The notes under the pieces: model-generated
Told to the model about the DNA's origin: nothing
The model's input: only the letters and a program-made list of their open reading frames with translations
Database searches by the model: none
Made by a program: the position numbers and the translations under genes
NCBI RefSeq assembly: GCF_046098205.1
Contig: NZ_JBJURJ010000003.1
Location: forward strand, 186,001 to 250,000
Reading direction: 5' to 3'
Source: Paenibacillus_AR mesotrionivorans
GTDB taxonomy: Bacteria > Bacillota > Bacilli > Paenibacillales > NBRC-103111
Length of the DNA: 64,000 bases
In this document: piece by piece, positions 36,660 to 45,832 of the stretch
Position numbering within the stretch: the first letter of the stretch is position 1
Layout: each line of letters opens with the position of its first letter

Positions 36660-37991
36660 TCATTCCGGTATTTTGACACGACTATAGATTGATAGTGGAT
36701 TGGAATAAAACCATTGTTGTAAAATTTCCAATGCCTCTGAGAGACTCATATATCCGCTGTCAACGCGCTTTGCAAAGCTGTATGCGAGGTTTTCCTTTGC
36801 CATATACAAATGACCCGCGATATTTTCAACTTGCAGTTTATAGTCTCCACCAAAGGCTAAAATTTTGTTCATAGGAACCATATCAATTATTTCATCAATT
36901 GCAGAACGAGTCTGCATCGGAGAAATAATATGACTCCAGCATAGATTAAGAAAAACATTCGGGTAATTCTTAGCGATCATTATTGCGTCCCGGATAAAAG
37001 GCATACCCAGATGAAAAAGGTCAAAGTTAGCTGTCGGATGTTCAGGCGCAAGATTAAGCAGATATTTAGGATCCATTTCACGAAAGTCATCCCAAATCCC
37101 CGTATGGACTGCTATAGTCAGGTGATGTTTCGCAGCAGAATCAATCATATAATGGAGCAAATAATTGTATAGATGATTGAACTTTGGGATATTCATCAAA
37201 AACGTCGCACCATACGAATTTGTGACTGGTACATCCATAACGTTTTCTCCAGCAAGAAGCCGATCGTATTGCTCCCGCGCACATGGATAATCCGGTGGTC
37301 TGTTGTAAATCGATGTTATTTTGATGCCAACTGCGCCCTGAGTGGCCCACATGGCAATGACTCTGTCAATCAGCGACAAATAACCATCTAGTGTTTGTGG
37401 TATATCTTCTTTGCATATTTGAACAATTCTCTTTAACTCGCTTAACGAGTGGATTCTGCATAGCATAAACCCAGGCATCACCGGTATTAGCGGATGTTCC
37501 AGTTTTACGAAACTATCAATCTGGGAAAATACTGCCTTGATATTACATTTATCCTGCAAAACAGATTTATAGAGACCAGGTTTATTGGCATCTCGAATTT
37601 TTTCAGATAATTCGTAATACGTACTATCATCAATCTTGTTTATTCCATAAACTATACGAACAGCGTGTTCAACTGCCTTGGCATAGGAACCGAACCTGAT
37701 GTTGTTCCAGTAAGGCCTAAAAAGATTCCATCTATCTTCCAGCGGAATATTGGTATCAAATAGCTTACGAAACATTGGCTTTGGAACATTATAAATAGGC
37801 TCGGTACTAAAGCTATCTCGGTCCATACCAGAACTAAACAAATCCAGATCGATAAAGTGGGAGAAAAGTATAAAGATATCCGGCTTATACATGGTCCTGC
37901 ATTTTTCCGGGAGTAAATGTTCATGGCTGTCAATGATCTGCATTCCGTCCATAGCTTCCATTAAAGCTTGCTGCGACTTTGAGTAGATCAT
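36660..37991 (-). CDS. Amidohydrolase (metal-dependent TIM barrel)
   Basis: A 443-residue protein with IIDSHEHLL near residue 20 (H-x-H metal site) and AVHTGIWDD and FGGDYK later in the barrel, as in the amidohydrolase-2 family. These enzymes hydrolyse or decarboxylate small substrates with a divalent metal. AAGGTGGATTT precedes the ATG. Substrate unknown, possibly a purine or ring-opened intermediate (inference). Confidence 0.7.
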   Translation of the reverse strand: MIYSKSQQALMEAMDGMQIIDSHEHLLPEKCRTMYKPDIFILFSHFIDLDLFSSGMDRDSFSTEPIYNVPKPMFRKLFDTNIPLEDRWNLFRPYWNNIRFGSYAKAVEHAVRIVYGINKIDDSTYYELSEKIRDANKPGLYKSVLQDKCNIKAVFSQIDSFVKLEHPLIPVMPGFMLCRIHSLSELKRIVQICKEDIPQTLDGYLSLIDRVIAMWATQGAVGIKITSIYNRPPDYPCAREQYDRLLAGENVMDVPVTNSYGATFLMNIPKFNHLYNYLLHYMIDSAAKHHLTIAVHTGIWDDFREMDPKYLLNLAPEHPTANFDLFHLGMPFIRDAIMIAKNYPNVFLNLCWSHIISPMQTRSAIDEIIDMVPMNKILAFGGDYKLQVENIAGHLYMAKENLAYSFAKRVDSGYMSLSEALEILQQWFYSNPLSIYSRVKIPE

Positions 37992-38002
37992 AAATCCACC
38001 TT

Positions 38003-38617
38003 CTATTGTTCCAAAATTATATTTAATTCGGTTAACTTCTCCAATAACTCACGTGCCCCGGAAACTTTGTATGCTTTCATGCCTATTTCATTTCCCATAT
38101 TGACATTTGCCTGACTATCATCAAAGAACAAAATCTCCTCCGCTTCACATCCAAGCTGCCGGACAACATACTCATAGGCTTGTTTATCCGGCTTCATTAG
38201 ACCAATTTGATAGGATAAAAAATTGTTATGGAATAATTGTTCAATTCCATAATCGAGATTGAGGCGATCCCATTGCAAACTGTTAGTATTGGAGAAGCTG
38301 GCAACCGTATAATTGGAAACTATCTTCTTGAGTATATCCTTTGCTTCGGGGAAAAAATCCTTTGGAAAATGGACAAACTCTTTAAGGAATTGATCAGGCT
38401 GTACAGAAAGCTTTAATTCAGTCACAATAGCCTCTGCAAAATGAATCGGTTCACAACGCCCTGTCTCAAACCGGGTTACCGCTTCACTGTTGCCCCATTT
38501 ATGATTTAACTCCTCCATTGCCACTGAGCCGCCCATCCAGCCTAAAATTTTTGGTGCCCCGACAAGTTCAACCAAGACACCTCCTATATCCAATAAAACC
38601 ACTTTAATAGCGCTCAT
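38003..38617 (-). CDS. HAD-IA phosphatase
   Basis: About 204 residues: LLDIGGVLVE (nucleophile Asp), ASFSNTN (motif II), MKPDKQAYEY (motif III Lys) and FFDDSQANV (motif IV). The start at 38617 is chosen because GGGAGGAACC lies just upstream; earlier ATG codons have no site. It is most like the YihX sugar-phosphatase-type HAD subgroup. A phosphate on a pathway intermediate is the likely substrate. Confidence 0.8.
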   Translation of the reverse strand: MSAIKVVLLDIGGVLVELVGAPKILGWMGGSVAMEELNHKWGNSEAVTRFETGRCEPIHFAEAIVTELKLSVQPDQFLKEFVHFPKDFFPEAKDILKKIVSNYTVASFSNTNSLQWDRLNLDYGIEQLFHNNFLSYQIGLMKPDKQAYEYVVRQLGCEAEEILFFDDSQANVNMGNEIGMKAYKVSGARELLEKLTELNIILEQ

Positions 38618-38640
38618 TGGTTCCTCCCTATTCATGGACA

Positions 38641-40107
38641 TCAACTTAATATTTCCTTGCAAACATGTTTATAAAATTCATCATCTTGATCAGCAACCTG
38701 TTCGAGCCTTAACCGTCTCTTATATGGTTTGTCTACCAATAAGAGTCTAACGACTTCCAAATAGTGCTTTCCCATATCGGTAAGCTCAAATATTTTTCTA
38801 TCACCACTTTTGTTTCCCCTGTAACTATAATACATTCCGTTAGGCACTCGTAATTCCATTAATCCAGATTGTTGCAGCGCGGCGAACAAATTGTGAAATA
38901 GTTCATCTGCATCAATCGTAAATCTTTTCTTAAACTCGTCTGCATCAAATCTTCCCCAAATAATTGAGGTCACAACATATCTCATTATCACATCAACTGT
39001 GTCTAGATTTTTTATTGATTTTACAGGAAAGCTGCCGCCATCAAGTTTTGATTTCCATTGCTCATACTCTTCATTAACATATGCCGATGAATTTTTAGTA
39101 TACCCTCTTGCTCCTGGACCAAATGCCAACTCGATCGATGATATAGTCCGTAAATCCGCGTACCATAGAGGTGTTTGCGGTTTTGTAAATGTGGTATCCT
39201 CAATTTGCACGTAACCTGCAGAATTTAACTTGCCAACAGCATGATAGTAGCATGACCTTCTATTAGTGTAGCTTGGAAACTGATTTATTTTTTTTCTGAT
39301 TGCCGCATTCCGGTATTCCGCATAAGAATAAGCAATTTGGTCTGGATCGAGACTAATAATTTCACTGATGTCGTTTCTCGTTCTGACATATGACTGATTA
39401 GGAAGATCCCCCAGCAAATCAATACAACATACTATATTTTTTTCTTTTAGGCTGTTAACAATCTGCTTGTACCTGTCAATATATTTGACTTTACGCTTGT
39501 AATCATATTTCAAAGCATCTTCATCAAAAGTTTGTATTCCCATACTAACCCGGTTAAACCCTAATGCTTTTAATGTATTAATATAGTCGTCTGTAAGAAA
39601 ATCAGGAAATGCCTCTAGTGAAATCTGCTCAATTGCTGTCATATCAAAACATTGCTTGATCGTTTTCATGATGTCAGCAAGATTCTGCGAACTCAATAAG
39701 TTGGGGGTACCTCCACCGAAGTAAATGCTCTTCAGTGTTTTTCCGCTCAAATTCACTGCTCTGGAGTACATTTTTATTTCTTTCATCAAATATTCAGTAT
39801 AAACGTCTGTTTCAGCTTCAGGTCTAATTATGGTGTAATACTGGCAATATCCACATTTTGTTTTGCAAAATGGAACATGAATATAGATGGATAGTTCTTC
39901 CGATTCGCAGTGTCCTTCCTTCCAACTGTTAAGAATTGTGTCATTGGAATGATCCGAAGGCTGATTAAATATATAGTACGGATACCAATATGGAATTACA
40001 CGAATTTTTTGTTCATTTCTAATTAATCTCTCGATCTCGATGCTATATTCGTCAACAGACATCTCCCTATCACGCTTCTTAAAAAATGCAATAGCATCGC
40101 TTAACAT
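38641..40107 (-). CDS. HemW-like radical SAM protein, copy 2
   Basis: A 488-residue radical SAM enzyme with the cluster motif Cys81-x3-Cys85-x2-Cys88 (PFCKTKCGYCQYY), GGGTPNLL and MGIQTFDE. The whole length matches HemN/HemW-type proteins including a C-terminal winged-helix part. In natural-product pathways HemN-like enzymes are often class C methyltransferases or cyclopropane-formers; that is an inference here. It is a close paralogue of the upstream copy (same N-terminus, same RVSMGIQTFD). TCTGGAGGGATATCG precedes the ATG. Confidence 0.85.
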   Translation of the reverse strand: MLSDAIAFFKKRDREMSVDEYSIEIERLIRNEQKIRVIPYWYPYYIFNQPSDHSNDTILNSWKEGHCESEELSIYIHVPFCKTKCGYCQYYTIIRPEAETDVYTEYLMKEIKMYSRAVNLSGKTLKSIYFGGGTPNLLSSQNLADIMKTIKQCFDMTAIEQISLEAFPDFLTDDYINTLKALGFNRVSMGIQTFDEDALKYDYKRKVKYIDRYKQIVNSLKEKNIVCCIDLLGDLPNQSYVRTRNDISEIISLDPDQIAYSYAEYRNAAIRKKINQFPSYTNRRSCYYHAVGKLNSAGYVQIEDTTFTKPQTPLWYADLRTISSIELAFGPGARGYTKNSSAYVNEEYEQWKSKLDGGSFPVKSIKNLDTVDVIMRYVVTSIIWGRFDADEFKKRFTIDADELFHNLFAALQQSGLMELRVPNGMYYSYRGNKSGDRKIFELTDMGKHYLEVVRLLLVDKPYKRRLRLEQVADQDDEFYKHVCKEILS

Positions 40108-40136
40108 CGATATCCCTCCAGAGATGGTATTTGGAT

Positions 40137-41618
40137 TTACAAGATATCTTTACAAATCTCTTTATAGAAGCTGTTGCTGTAGTCAGAAAGCTGCTCAATC
40201 TTTAGCCGTCTTTTGTATTTTTTATCGATTAGCAATAATCGCATAACTTCCATATAATGTTTTCCCATCTCAGTAAGCTCTATCATATCGATCTTCTGCT
40301 TTTCTTTATTCATATAATTATAATAGTCATGCACCTTCTCATAGTCTCTTGTTTCGATAAGTCCAGATTGCTCACAGGCCTTAAAAAAATTAGGGAAAAT
40401 ATCTTGGGGAGAACAAGAAAATCGGCTTTTAAATTCATCGATATCAATACGTCCATAGTAAGTGCCTGTTGTCAGATACTTCAATATCAGATCTTCATCA
40501 TTAAGCTTTTCTATCGAAAAAACGGGGAACTGCCCTTTTTCGAGGTTTTCTTTCCAGAAATCATAGTCTCCGTTCATATAAGCAGAACCATTGAAAGTGT
40601 ACCCTCTCCCGTGGGGACCAAAAGCAATTTCAACAGAGGCGATAGATCTTAAATCCACCCAAAACAGGGGCACATGTTTTTTTGAAAACATCATATCATC
40701 GATTTGTGCATAACCATCAACTGTCAATCTGTTCGCAGTATGAAAATAACATGCTTTTCGATTTGTATAAGTAGGGATATAGTCTAAATCCTTTTTTATT
40801 AACGCGTTTCTGTATTCAACATAGGCATACGCAATTTGTTCAGGTGATATCGATATAATTTCATCCAAATCTTTTCTGATTCTTCCGAAGGTTTGGTTCG
40901 GCAAATCAGCCAGCATATCGATACACAATATCATATTATTCTTTTTAATGTTAGAAATAATATCCAAGTACCTGGCTTTTGCATCTATCGCTCTTCGTTT
41001 ATAATCATTTTGGAGAGCATCAGTGTCAAATGTCTGCACTCCCATGCTCACCCGGTTAAATCCAAGGCTCCTTAACCCCGCCACATACTCTTCTGTTAAA
41101 GCATCTGGGAATACTTCAATGGAAAATTCCTCAACAGCAGATGTATCAAAATGCTTATGCAACGTTCTGGCAATCCTCCCAATCTGGTCAATAGTCAGTA
41201 AATTCGGAGTTCCCCCACCAAAAAATATGCTTTTCACTTTTTTTCCGCTCATATTAATAACTTGGGAGTACATTTCAATTTCCTTGATAATATAGTTGGT
41301 ATAAACCTCATATTCCTCTTCCGGTTTAACGATCGTATACCACTGGCAAAAGCCGCATTTCTGTTTACAGAAAGGAACATGGAGATAAATAGCCATCGTA
41401 TCCGATTCATACCGTCTCTCCAGCCATGCACTTTTTACCAATTCATTGATATTATTGCTTTTTGTTTGATAGTTATATACATAATAGGGGTACCAATACG
41501 GAATAACTCTAACTCTTTGATCATTCCTTACCAACCTTTCGATCTCTGCATTATATTGATCGACAGAAAGCTCATTGTCACGTTTTTGCAGTTTTAGGAT
41601 TGCATCCGAGATGCTCAT
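40137..41618 (-). CDS. HemW-like radical SAM protein, copy 1
   Basis: About 493 residues with Cys84-x3-Cys88-x2-Cys91 (PFCKQKCGFCQWY), GGGTPNLL and MGVQTFDT. A tandem paralogue of copy 2, so two related radical reactions or a heteromeric enzyme are likely. The start at 41618 is set by AAAGGAATCATAATT upstream; it overlaps the radical SAM gene before it by 41 bases. It lacks the heme-handling context of true HemW or HemN. Confidence 0.85.
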   Translation of the reverse strand: MSISDAILKLQKRDNELSVDQYNAEIERLVRNDQRVRVIPYWYPYYVYNYQTKSNNINELVKSAWLERRYESDTMAIYLHVPFCKQKCGFCQWYTIVKPEEEYEVYTNYIIKEIEMYSQVINMSGKKVKSIFFGGGTPNLLTIDQIGRIARTLHKHFDTSAVEEFSIEVFPDALTEEYVAGLRSLGFNRVSMGVQTFDTDALQNDYKRRAIDAKARYLDIISNIKKNNMILCIDMLADLPNQTFGRIRKDLDEIISISPEQIAYAYVEYRNALIKKDLDYIPTYTNRKACYFHTANRLTVDGYAQIDDMMFSKKHVPLFWVDLRSIASVEIAFGPHGRGYTFNGSAYMNGDYDFWKENLEKGQFPVFSIEKLNDEDLILKYLTTGTYYGRIDIDEFKSRFSCSPQDIFPNFFKACEQSGLIETRDYEKVHDYYNYMNKEKQKIDMIELTEMGKHYMEVMRLLLIDKKYKRRLKIEQLSDYSNSFYKEICKDIL

Positions 41619-43155
41619 AATTATGATTCCTTTCCAATTGTCGATTTTTTCTGTATTCATTAAATTTCGTTACCAAAGATTTAAGCTCCATTATAGACAA
41701 TCCCTTATCAAGCAAAGTAATTAACCCTTTATAAGAAAACCTAAAATCGGGCACGCAAACACTTTCGTATATACCAAAAAGCAACTTATCTATACATTTT
41801 AAAGCTTCTTGTACGTCCATACTGCAATGCTTCCAATTGTACCCTGCTCCTTGAATAGCCAATTTCCTTTTGTCACGTTCGACAGGTGCTAATGAAGAAT
41901 AAAACCACAGCAAAGGAATAACAAAATCCGGCTTCGTCTCATTAATAAAATTGATGGTATGATCTATAGAGCAATGATCCTCACCCGGAAATCCAATAAT
42001 TAGTGAAGCAATTGTCATAATATCATATTGCTTTAATAGCTGAATTCCTTGTCTGTAATCACTCACACTTACTCCCTTATTCATTCTGTCGAGCATGTCC
42101 TGATCTCCTGATTCTATGCCCAAGTAAACCCCTCTGCACCGAGCTTCCTTCATGAGCTTAACGGTTTCTTCATCTAGATATTGGCATCTAATAAAGGAAA
42201 ACCAGTGGAATTTGTACTTTTTTTGAATTATTAATTGTAATATCTCCTTAAACCTTGATAGAGGGACATTAAATGTATCATCAGAGAAAAACACAGTATT
42301 AACATTGTTGCATGCTGCTATACTATTCAGTTCATCTTCAACATTTTTTATGCTGAGCGATCGATGGGAGCTCTTCCTTCGAGGGTGTGAGCAAAATGAA
42401 CAGGAGAAGGAACAGGATGCCGATGCCATAGTAAAAATCGGTCCATGCAATTGGTCCGTAAACAATCTCCAATCGACTCTGCGAGAATAAGTCTCATTTT
42501 CTATATTCACTAAAGAGGATTTGACAAAGTGCCCATTTTCTTTGTAGAAGACATTGTTACCATGACCTAATGCCTTTTGTTGTACGACATGCTCTATAAT
42601 TTCACCGATAGCTCTTTCAGGAGAATGTTCCGCAACATAATAATCTCCCCCTAAACTGTTTAGTACCGATTGCACATAGTGATCAGGCTGACTATGATTG
42701 GTTTCATTAATAATTACATTCCCGGATAAAATAATCGGCACATGAAACGAATGGGTTTTAAAGAAGGAAATCATATCACGAATCGGAATGATCGAATGAT
42801 ACATGTCGGTAGGAATGAGGATCGTATGAACATGCTTTTTAGCAAGGATATCGATAATATATTGTTTTTGACGTTGGAAGGAATCAATCATTTCAATCTG
42901 AAACTCTTTTTCATAGAGATAGGTAGCTATAGAAGCTATTTCTCTAGGAATACTATCGCATTCACTGTATGGCATACCTAAATATCTACTGCTGAATTCT
43001 CCCAATGAATAGGGATTGTTTTCAATATAAGCACAGTTTTTTAAATTATATTCATACTCGCTAGTGCTGCCACCTTTAAGCCGGATATAACTTAAATGTC
43101 TGGCTACGTCCATTTCATTACATCCGACAATCAGACAATTAATGGAGCTTTTCAT
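41578..43155 (-). CDS. B12-binding-type radical SAM protein
   Basis: About 525 residues: an N-terminal Rossmann-like region (1-200; LIVGCNEMDVARH, IPIILSGNV) resembling cobalamin-binding domains, then the radical SAM domain with Cys248-x3-Cys252-x2-Cys255 (ASCSFSCSFCSHPRR) and GIESGDQDMLDRMNKG. A clean Dx(H)xxG cobalamin motif is not visible, so B12 binding is uncertain. It may be a methyltransferase such as the PhpK type, by loose likeness only. ATG at 43155 overlaps the ligase stop by 17 bases, with TTTGGAGGATCGGC upstream. Confidence 0.75.
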   Translation of the reverse strand: MKSSINCLIVGCNEMDVARHLSYIRLKGGSTSEYEYNLKNCAYIENNPYSLGEFSSRYLGMPYSECDSIPREIASIATYLYEKEFQIEMIDSFQRQKQYIIDILAKKHVHTILIPTDMYHSIIPIRDMISFFKTHSFHVPIILSGNVIINETNHSQPDHYVQSVLNSLGGDYYVAEHSPERAIGEIIEHVVQQKALGHGNNVFYKENGHFVKSSLVNIENETYSRRVDWRLFTDQLHGPIFTMASASCSFSCSFCSHPRRKSSHRSLSIKNVEDELNSIAACNNVNTVFFSDDTFNVPLSRFKEILQLIIQKKYKFHWFSFIRCQYLDEETVKLMKEARCRGVYLGIESGDQDMLDRMNKGVSVSDYRQGIQLLKQYDIMTIASLIIGFPGEDHCSIDHTINFINETKPDFVIPLLWFYSSLAPVERDKRKLAIQGAGYNWKHCSMDVQEALKCIDKLLFGIYESVCVPDFRFSYKGLITLLDKGLSIMELKSLVTKFNEYRKNRQLERNHNYEHLGCNPKTAKT

Positions 43156-44656
43156 GCCGATCCTCCAAATCACACATGGCAGAATATAGTTCCTTCCGTA
43201 AAAGCTTGCCTGAGGCATTCCGGGGAAGATGGTCTACAATAGCAATTTCATCTGGCCACTGATAAGGCTCCAGTTTTTTACGGCATATTGCTAAAATATC
43301 ACCATTATTCAACTGGCCTTTTACTTGCGGTACACATGCTATACAAACCTGTTGGCCATACTTCGGATTGGAACGTCCCCATGCTGCAATCTCCTTGATC
43401 TCTGCACATTCCAACAATGCATTTTCAATTTCCTGAGGATAAATATTCATTCCTCCACGTATGATCATTTGATCCATTCTACCGACAATGAACAAAAAGC
43501 CATCCTCATCTTTATAGGCTAAATCACCCGTACGCAAGTATCCGTTAACCAATTTAGAATGTGTTAGTTGCTTGTCTCTCCAATATTCCAACATAACGTT
43601 TGGCCCCGCCACCATTAATTCCCCTATCTGGCCTGTCTCAGCAGTACTGCCATCCTCGCTACAGATATTTACAGTTACACTTTTTAAAGGTAATCCAACT
43701 GAACCTTGCTTGCTTTGAAACAAAGCCGGCTCTAGATAAGCCACTCTTGGCGAAGCTTCAGTAAGTCCAAAGACATTATAAAAGTCGACACCTGGAAAGC
43801 ATTCTAGCAGCCTATCAGCAATTTGTGGAAGAAGACTCTCCCCACTGACCACAATCTTATTTATAGATATTTCGTCTTGCTGTTTCCTAAAAACGGACAA
43901 ATTATACAGCATGGTTGGTGTTCCGCACATGACTGTGCACTTTCTCTGCTTCATTACAGATAATAACCGTTTTGGATTAAACCCATCATCGTAAAAGGTT
44001 ACTTTACATCCGGATAGCAATGCATGTAAAAATTCACCAGTCATGACTGCCGCATGATAGAGAGGTCGGCAAATTAAGATTAAGTCATCCTCATTCAAAC
44101 AAAAGTAGTCCGCAATATCAGCTAAATTGGAAATGATATTATGATGACTTAACATGACTCCTTTAGGCGAACCGGTTGTGCCCGATGTAAACATAATCAT
44201 AGCCAGTTCGTTTTCAGCCATTTCTTCCTCCGGTTGTGCTAATAACTTAGATGGTGTGGATACAGCATCATCATGAAAAGAGAGGATCTTAATTTCCTTT
44301 TTGGCTGTTAATTTTATGATTTCAGGTGGTAAAACAGCCAAATCCGATAAGATAAGATCTAACTCTGCCTTATCAATGACTTGGCAACAGTTCAAGATTC
44401 CGTAATGCAAAGACATGGGAACTACTGTGCAGTGGGCTGCCAGAATTCCTAAGGTGCTAATAGCATCGGTGTAGGAGCGTGAATGTAAGAAGCCAATCCT
44501 GCTGCGCGGCGAGGTGGTCATGGAAATCTGAATTGCTAATGATTCAGCCTTATTCAATATCTCCCCATAAAGCAGTACCTCCCCCTTATCCAAAATTAAA
44601 GCTTCTCTGTATTCATAAAGCTTAAGTCTCTCCTTCAGGACCGTCCATAAACTCAC
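43139..44656 (-). CDS. AMP-dependent acyl (or aryl/amino acid) ligase
   Basis: A 505-residue ANL-superfamily adenylating enzyme: TSGTTGSPKG (157-166), YNVFGLTEAS, RTGDLAYKDEDGFLFIVGR and NASGKLLRKEL with the catalytic Lys. It activates an acid as acyl-AMP and loads it on CoA or a carrier protein. Its GTG start directly abuts the carrier protein stop (44657), implying that this carrier is its partner, as BtrJ is for BtrI in butirosin. Substrate not predictable. Confidence 0.88.
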   Translation of the reverse strand: MSLWTVLKERLKLYEYREALILDKGEVLLYGEILNKAESLAIQISMTTSPRSRIGFLHSRSYTDAISTLGILAAHCTVVPMSLHYGILNCCQVIDKAELDLILSDLAVLPPEIIKLTAKKEIKILSFHDDAVSTPSKLLAQPEEEMAENELAMIMFTSGTTGSPKGVMLSHHNIISNLADIADYFCLNEDDLILICRPLYHAAVMTGEFLHALLSGCKVTFYDDGFNPKRLLSVMKQRKCTVMCGTPTMLYNLSVFRKQQDEISINKIVVSGESLLPQIADRLLECFPGVDFYNVFGLTEASPRVAYLEPALFQSKQGSVGLPLKSVTVNICSEDGSTAETGQIGELMVAGPNVMLEYWRDKQLTHSKLVNGYLRTGDLAYKDEDGFLFIVGRMDQMIIRGGMNIYPQEIENALLECAEIKEIAAWGRSNPKYGQQVCIACVPQVKGQLNNGDILAICRKKLEPYQWPDEIAIVDHLPRNASGKLLRKELYSAMCDLEDRHEKLH

Positions 44657-44905
44657 TTATGCCCCCTCCAGCGACTTGTTAATCAGTAATAGAAGATCTC
44701 CTACATTTTGTAGTCCACTTGGATTTAAATCAGATTCATCAAATGTAATATCAAACCGTTCTTCTAGTGAAATCATGATATCCACAAGTCTAAGTGAATC
44801 CAGTCCCAATTCATTCCTTAAGGAAGTGCTTGCTCCAACTTGGAGTCCCTTTGCTCCGATAGCTCGACTTTCAATCACTTCTACTACTTGCTCTATATTA
44901 GCCAT
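44657..44905 (-). CDS. Acyl carrier protein, copy B
   Basis: An 82-residue carrier protein with ELGLDSLRLVD, where the serine takes the phosphopantetheine arm. It starts at 44905, set by GAGGAGGGTATAC, and overlaps the BtrH-like gene by 8 bases. The adenylating ligase begins right after its stop. Confidence 0.9.
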   Translation of the reverse strand: MANIEQVVEVIESRAIGAKGLQVGASTSLRNELGLDSLRLVDIMISLEERFDITFDESDLNPSGLQNVGDLLLLINKSLEGA

Positions 44906-45815
44906 GTATACCCTCCTCATTTAACTTTATAATCCAGGCCATTTCCAAGTTCACCATTTCCTCGAATTGGTCATTTATGAATTTGTAATTAATCTTGTTT
45001 CTTAATCTGTACATTTCAACCATGGCATACAACCGGTCAAGACTATTAATTACTGTAGCCAGATCCTCTTGTATCCCAACGATTCTTATACCGTATTCAC
45101 CGGCAAGCCAATGAAGCCACGCTATTATTCGCCTTCTGGATATTCTGACAATACCTAAAGCGTCACGAAGATAAACAATACTCTTTTCATCAAATTGAAG
45201 CATATCGTCTATGTTCCAGTAAGGTAGGCGTTTACTTTGGCTTGCAATGAATTTCATTTGATCTCTGCACTTTTCTAAATACGAAGATCTATTCAAGCCG
45301 GCAAGTAGCTTGAGTTCAATCACGGTACCTTGATAGGCCTCATGAACAGCTTCATAGGAGAGTTCAATTAATCGCCGCGGTACATCATCAAGTGCATATA
45401 TTGTCTTTTGCTCTAATCCATAAAGAGCTATAAAATGATCCTCTCTCCATGGTATTATTTCGCCACTGCGAGGTAGTTTTTTGGGATCAACATGAATAAA
45501 GATAGGACACCCTCGGTGAATAGAATGTTCCAGTGTAATTAACATGTTGCTAAAACTTTCTTCCTGACTGTTTATCTCAGCAAAATCCAATTTGCTGCTA
45601 ACAACCTGAACACGGTCCAAACCTTTATAGTAGGAATATTCTATTTGTAATTTATAAAAGGACAAAACGGTATCATACAAGTCGATATAACTTTCGACAT
45701 AAGCAGCCTGATAGGGTGCATTCAAATACTTAAGTGCAGAGATAAACTGATTTTCTATACACGTTATTCCATAAGTATTCTGCAGTAAGTCTATAGAATA
45801 GTTGAGGCGGCTCAT
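44898..45815 (-). CDS. BtrH-like acyltransferase
   Basis: A 305-residue protein with a BtrH N-terminal-like (cysteine-protease-fold) domain: Cys19 in GITCIENQF, His127 in REDHFIALYG and the ALDD acid after it, plus a helical C-terminal half. In butirosin BtrH moves an acyl chain from a carrier protein to the aminoglycoside. Here it directly precedes a carrier protein and ligase, the same trio. The acceptor is unknown. AGAAGGAGCTGCT precedes the ATG. Confidence 0.65.
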   Translation of the reverse strand: MSRLNYSIDLLQNTYGITCIENQFISALKYLNAPYQAAYVESYIDLYDTVLSFYKLQIEYSYYKGLDRVQVVSSKLDFAEINSQEESFSNMLITLEHSIHRGCPIFIHVDPKKLPRSGEIIPWREDHFIALYGLEQKTIYALDDVPRRLIELSYEAVHEAYQGTVIELKLLAGLNRSSYLEKCRDQMKFIASQSKRLPYWNIDDMLQFDEKSIVYLRDALGIVRISRRRIIAWLHWLAGEYGIRIVGIQEDLATVINSLDRLYAMVEMYRLRNKINYKFINDQFEEMVNLEMAWIIKLNEEGIHG

Positions 45816-45832
45816 AGCAGCTCCTTCTAGAA

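Noticed and set aside
38641..41618. True coproporphyrinogen oxidase or HemW pair
   Set aside because: No heme genes nearby, unusual CQYYT/CQWYT after the cluster, and a biosynthetic context.
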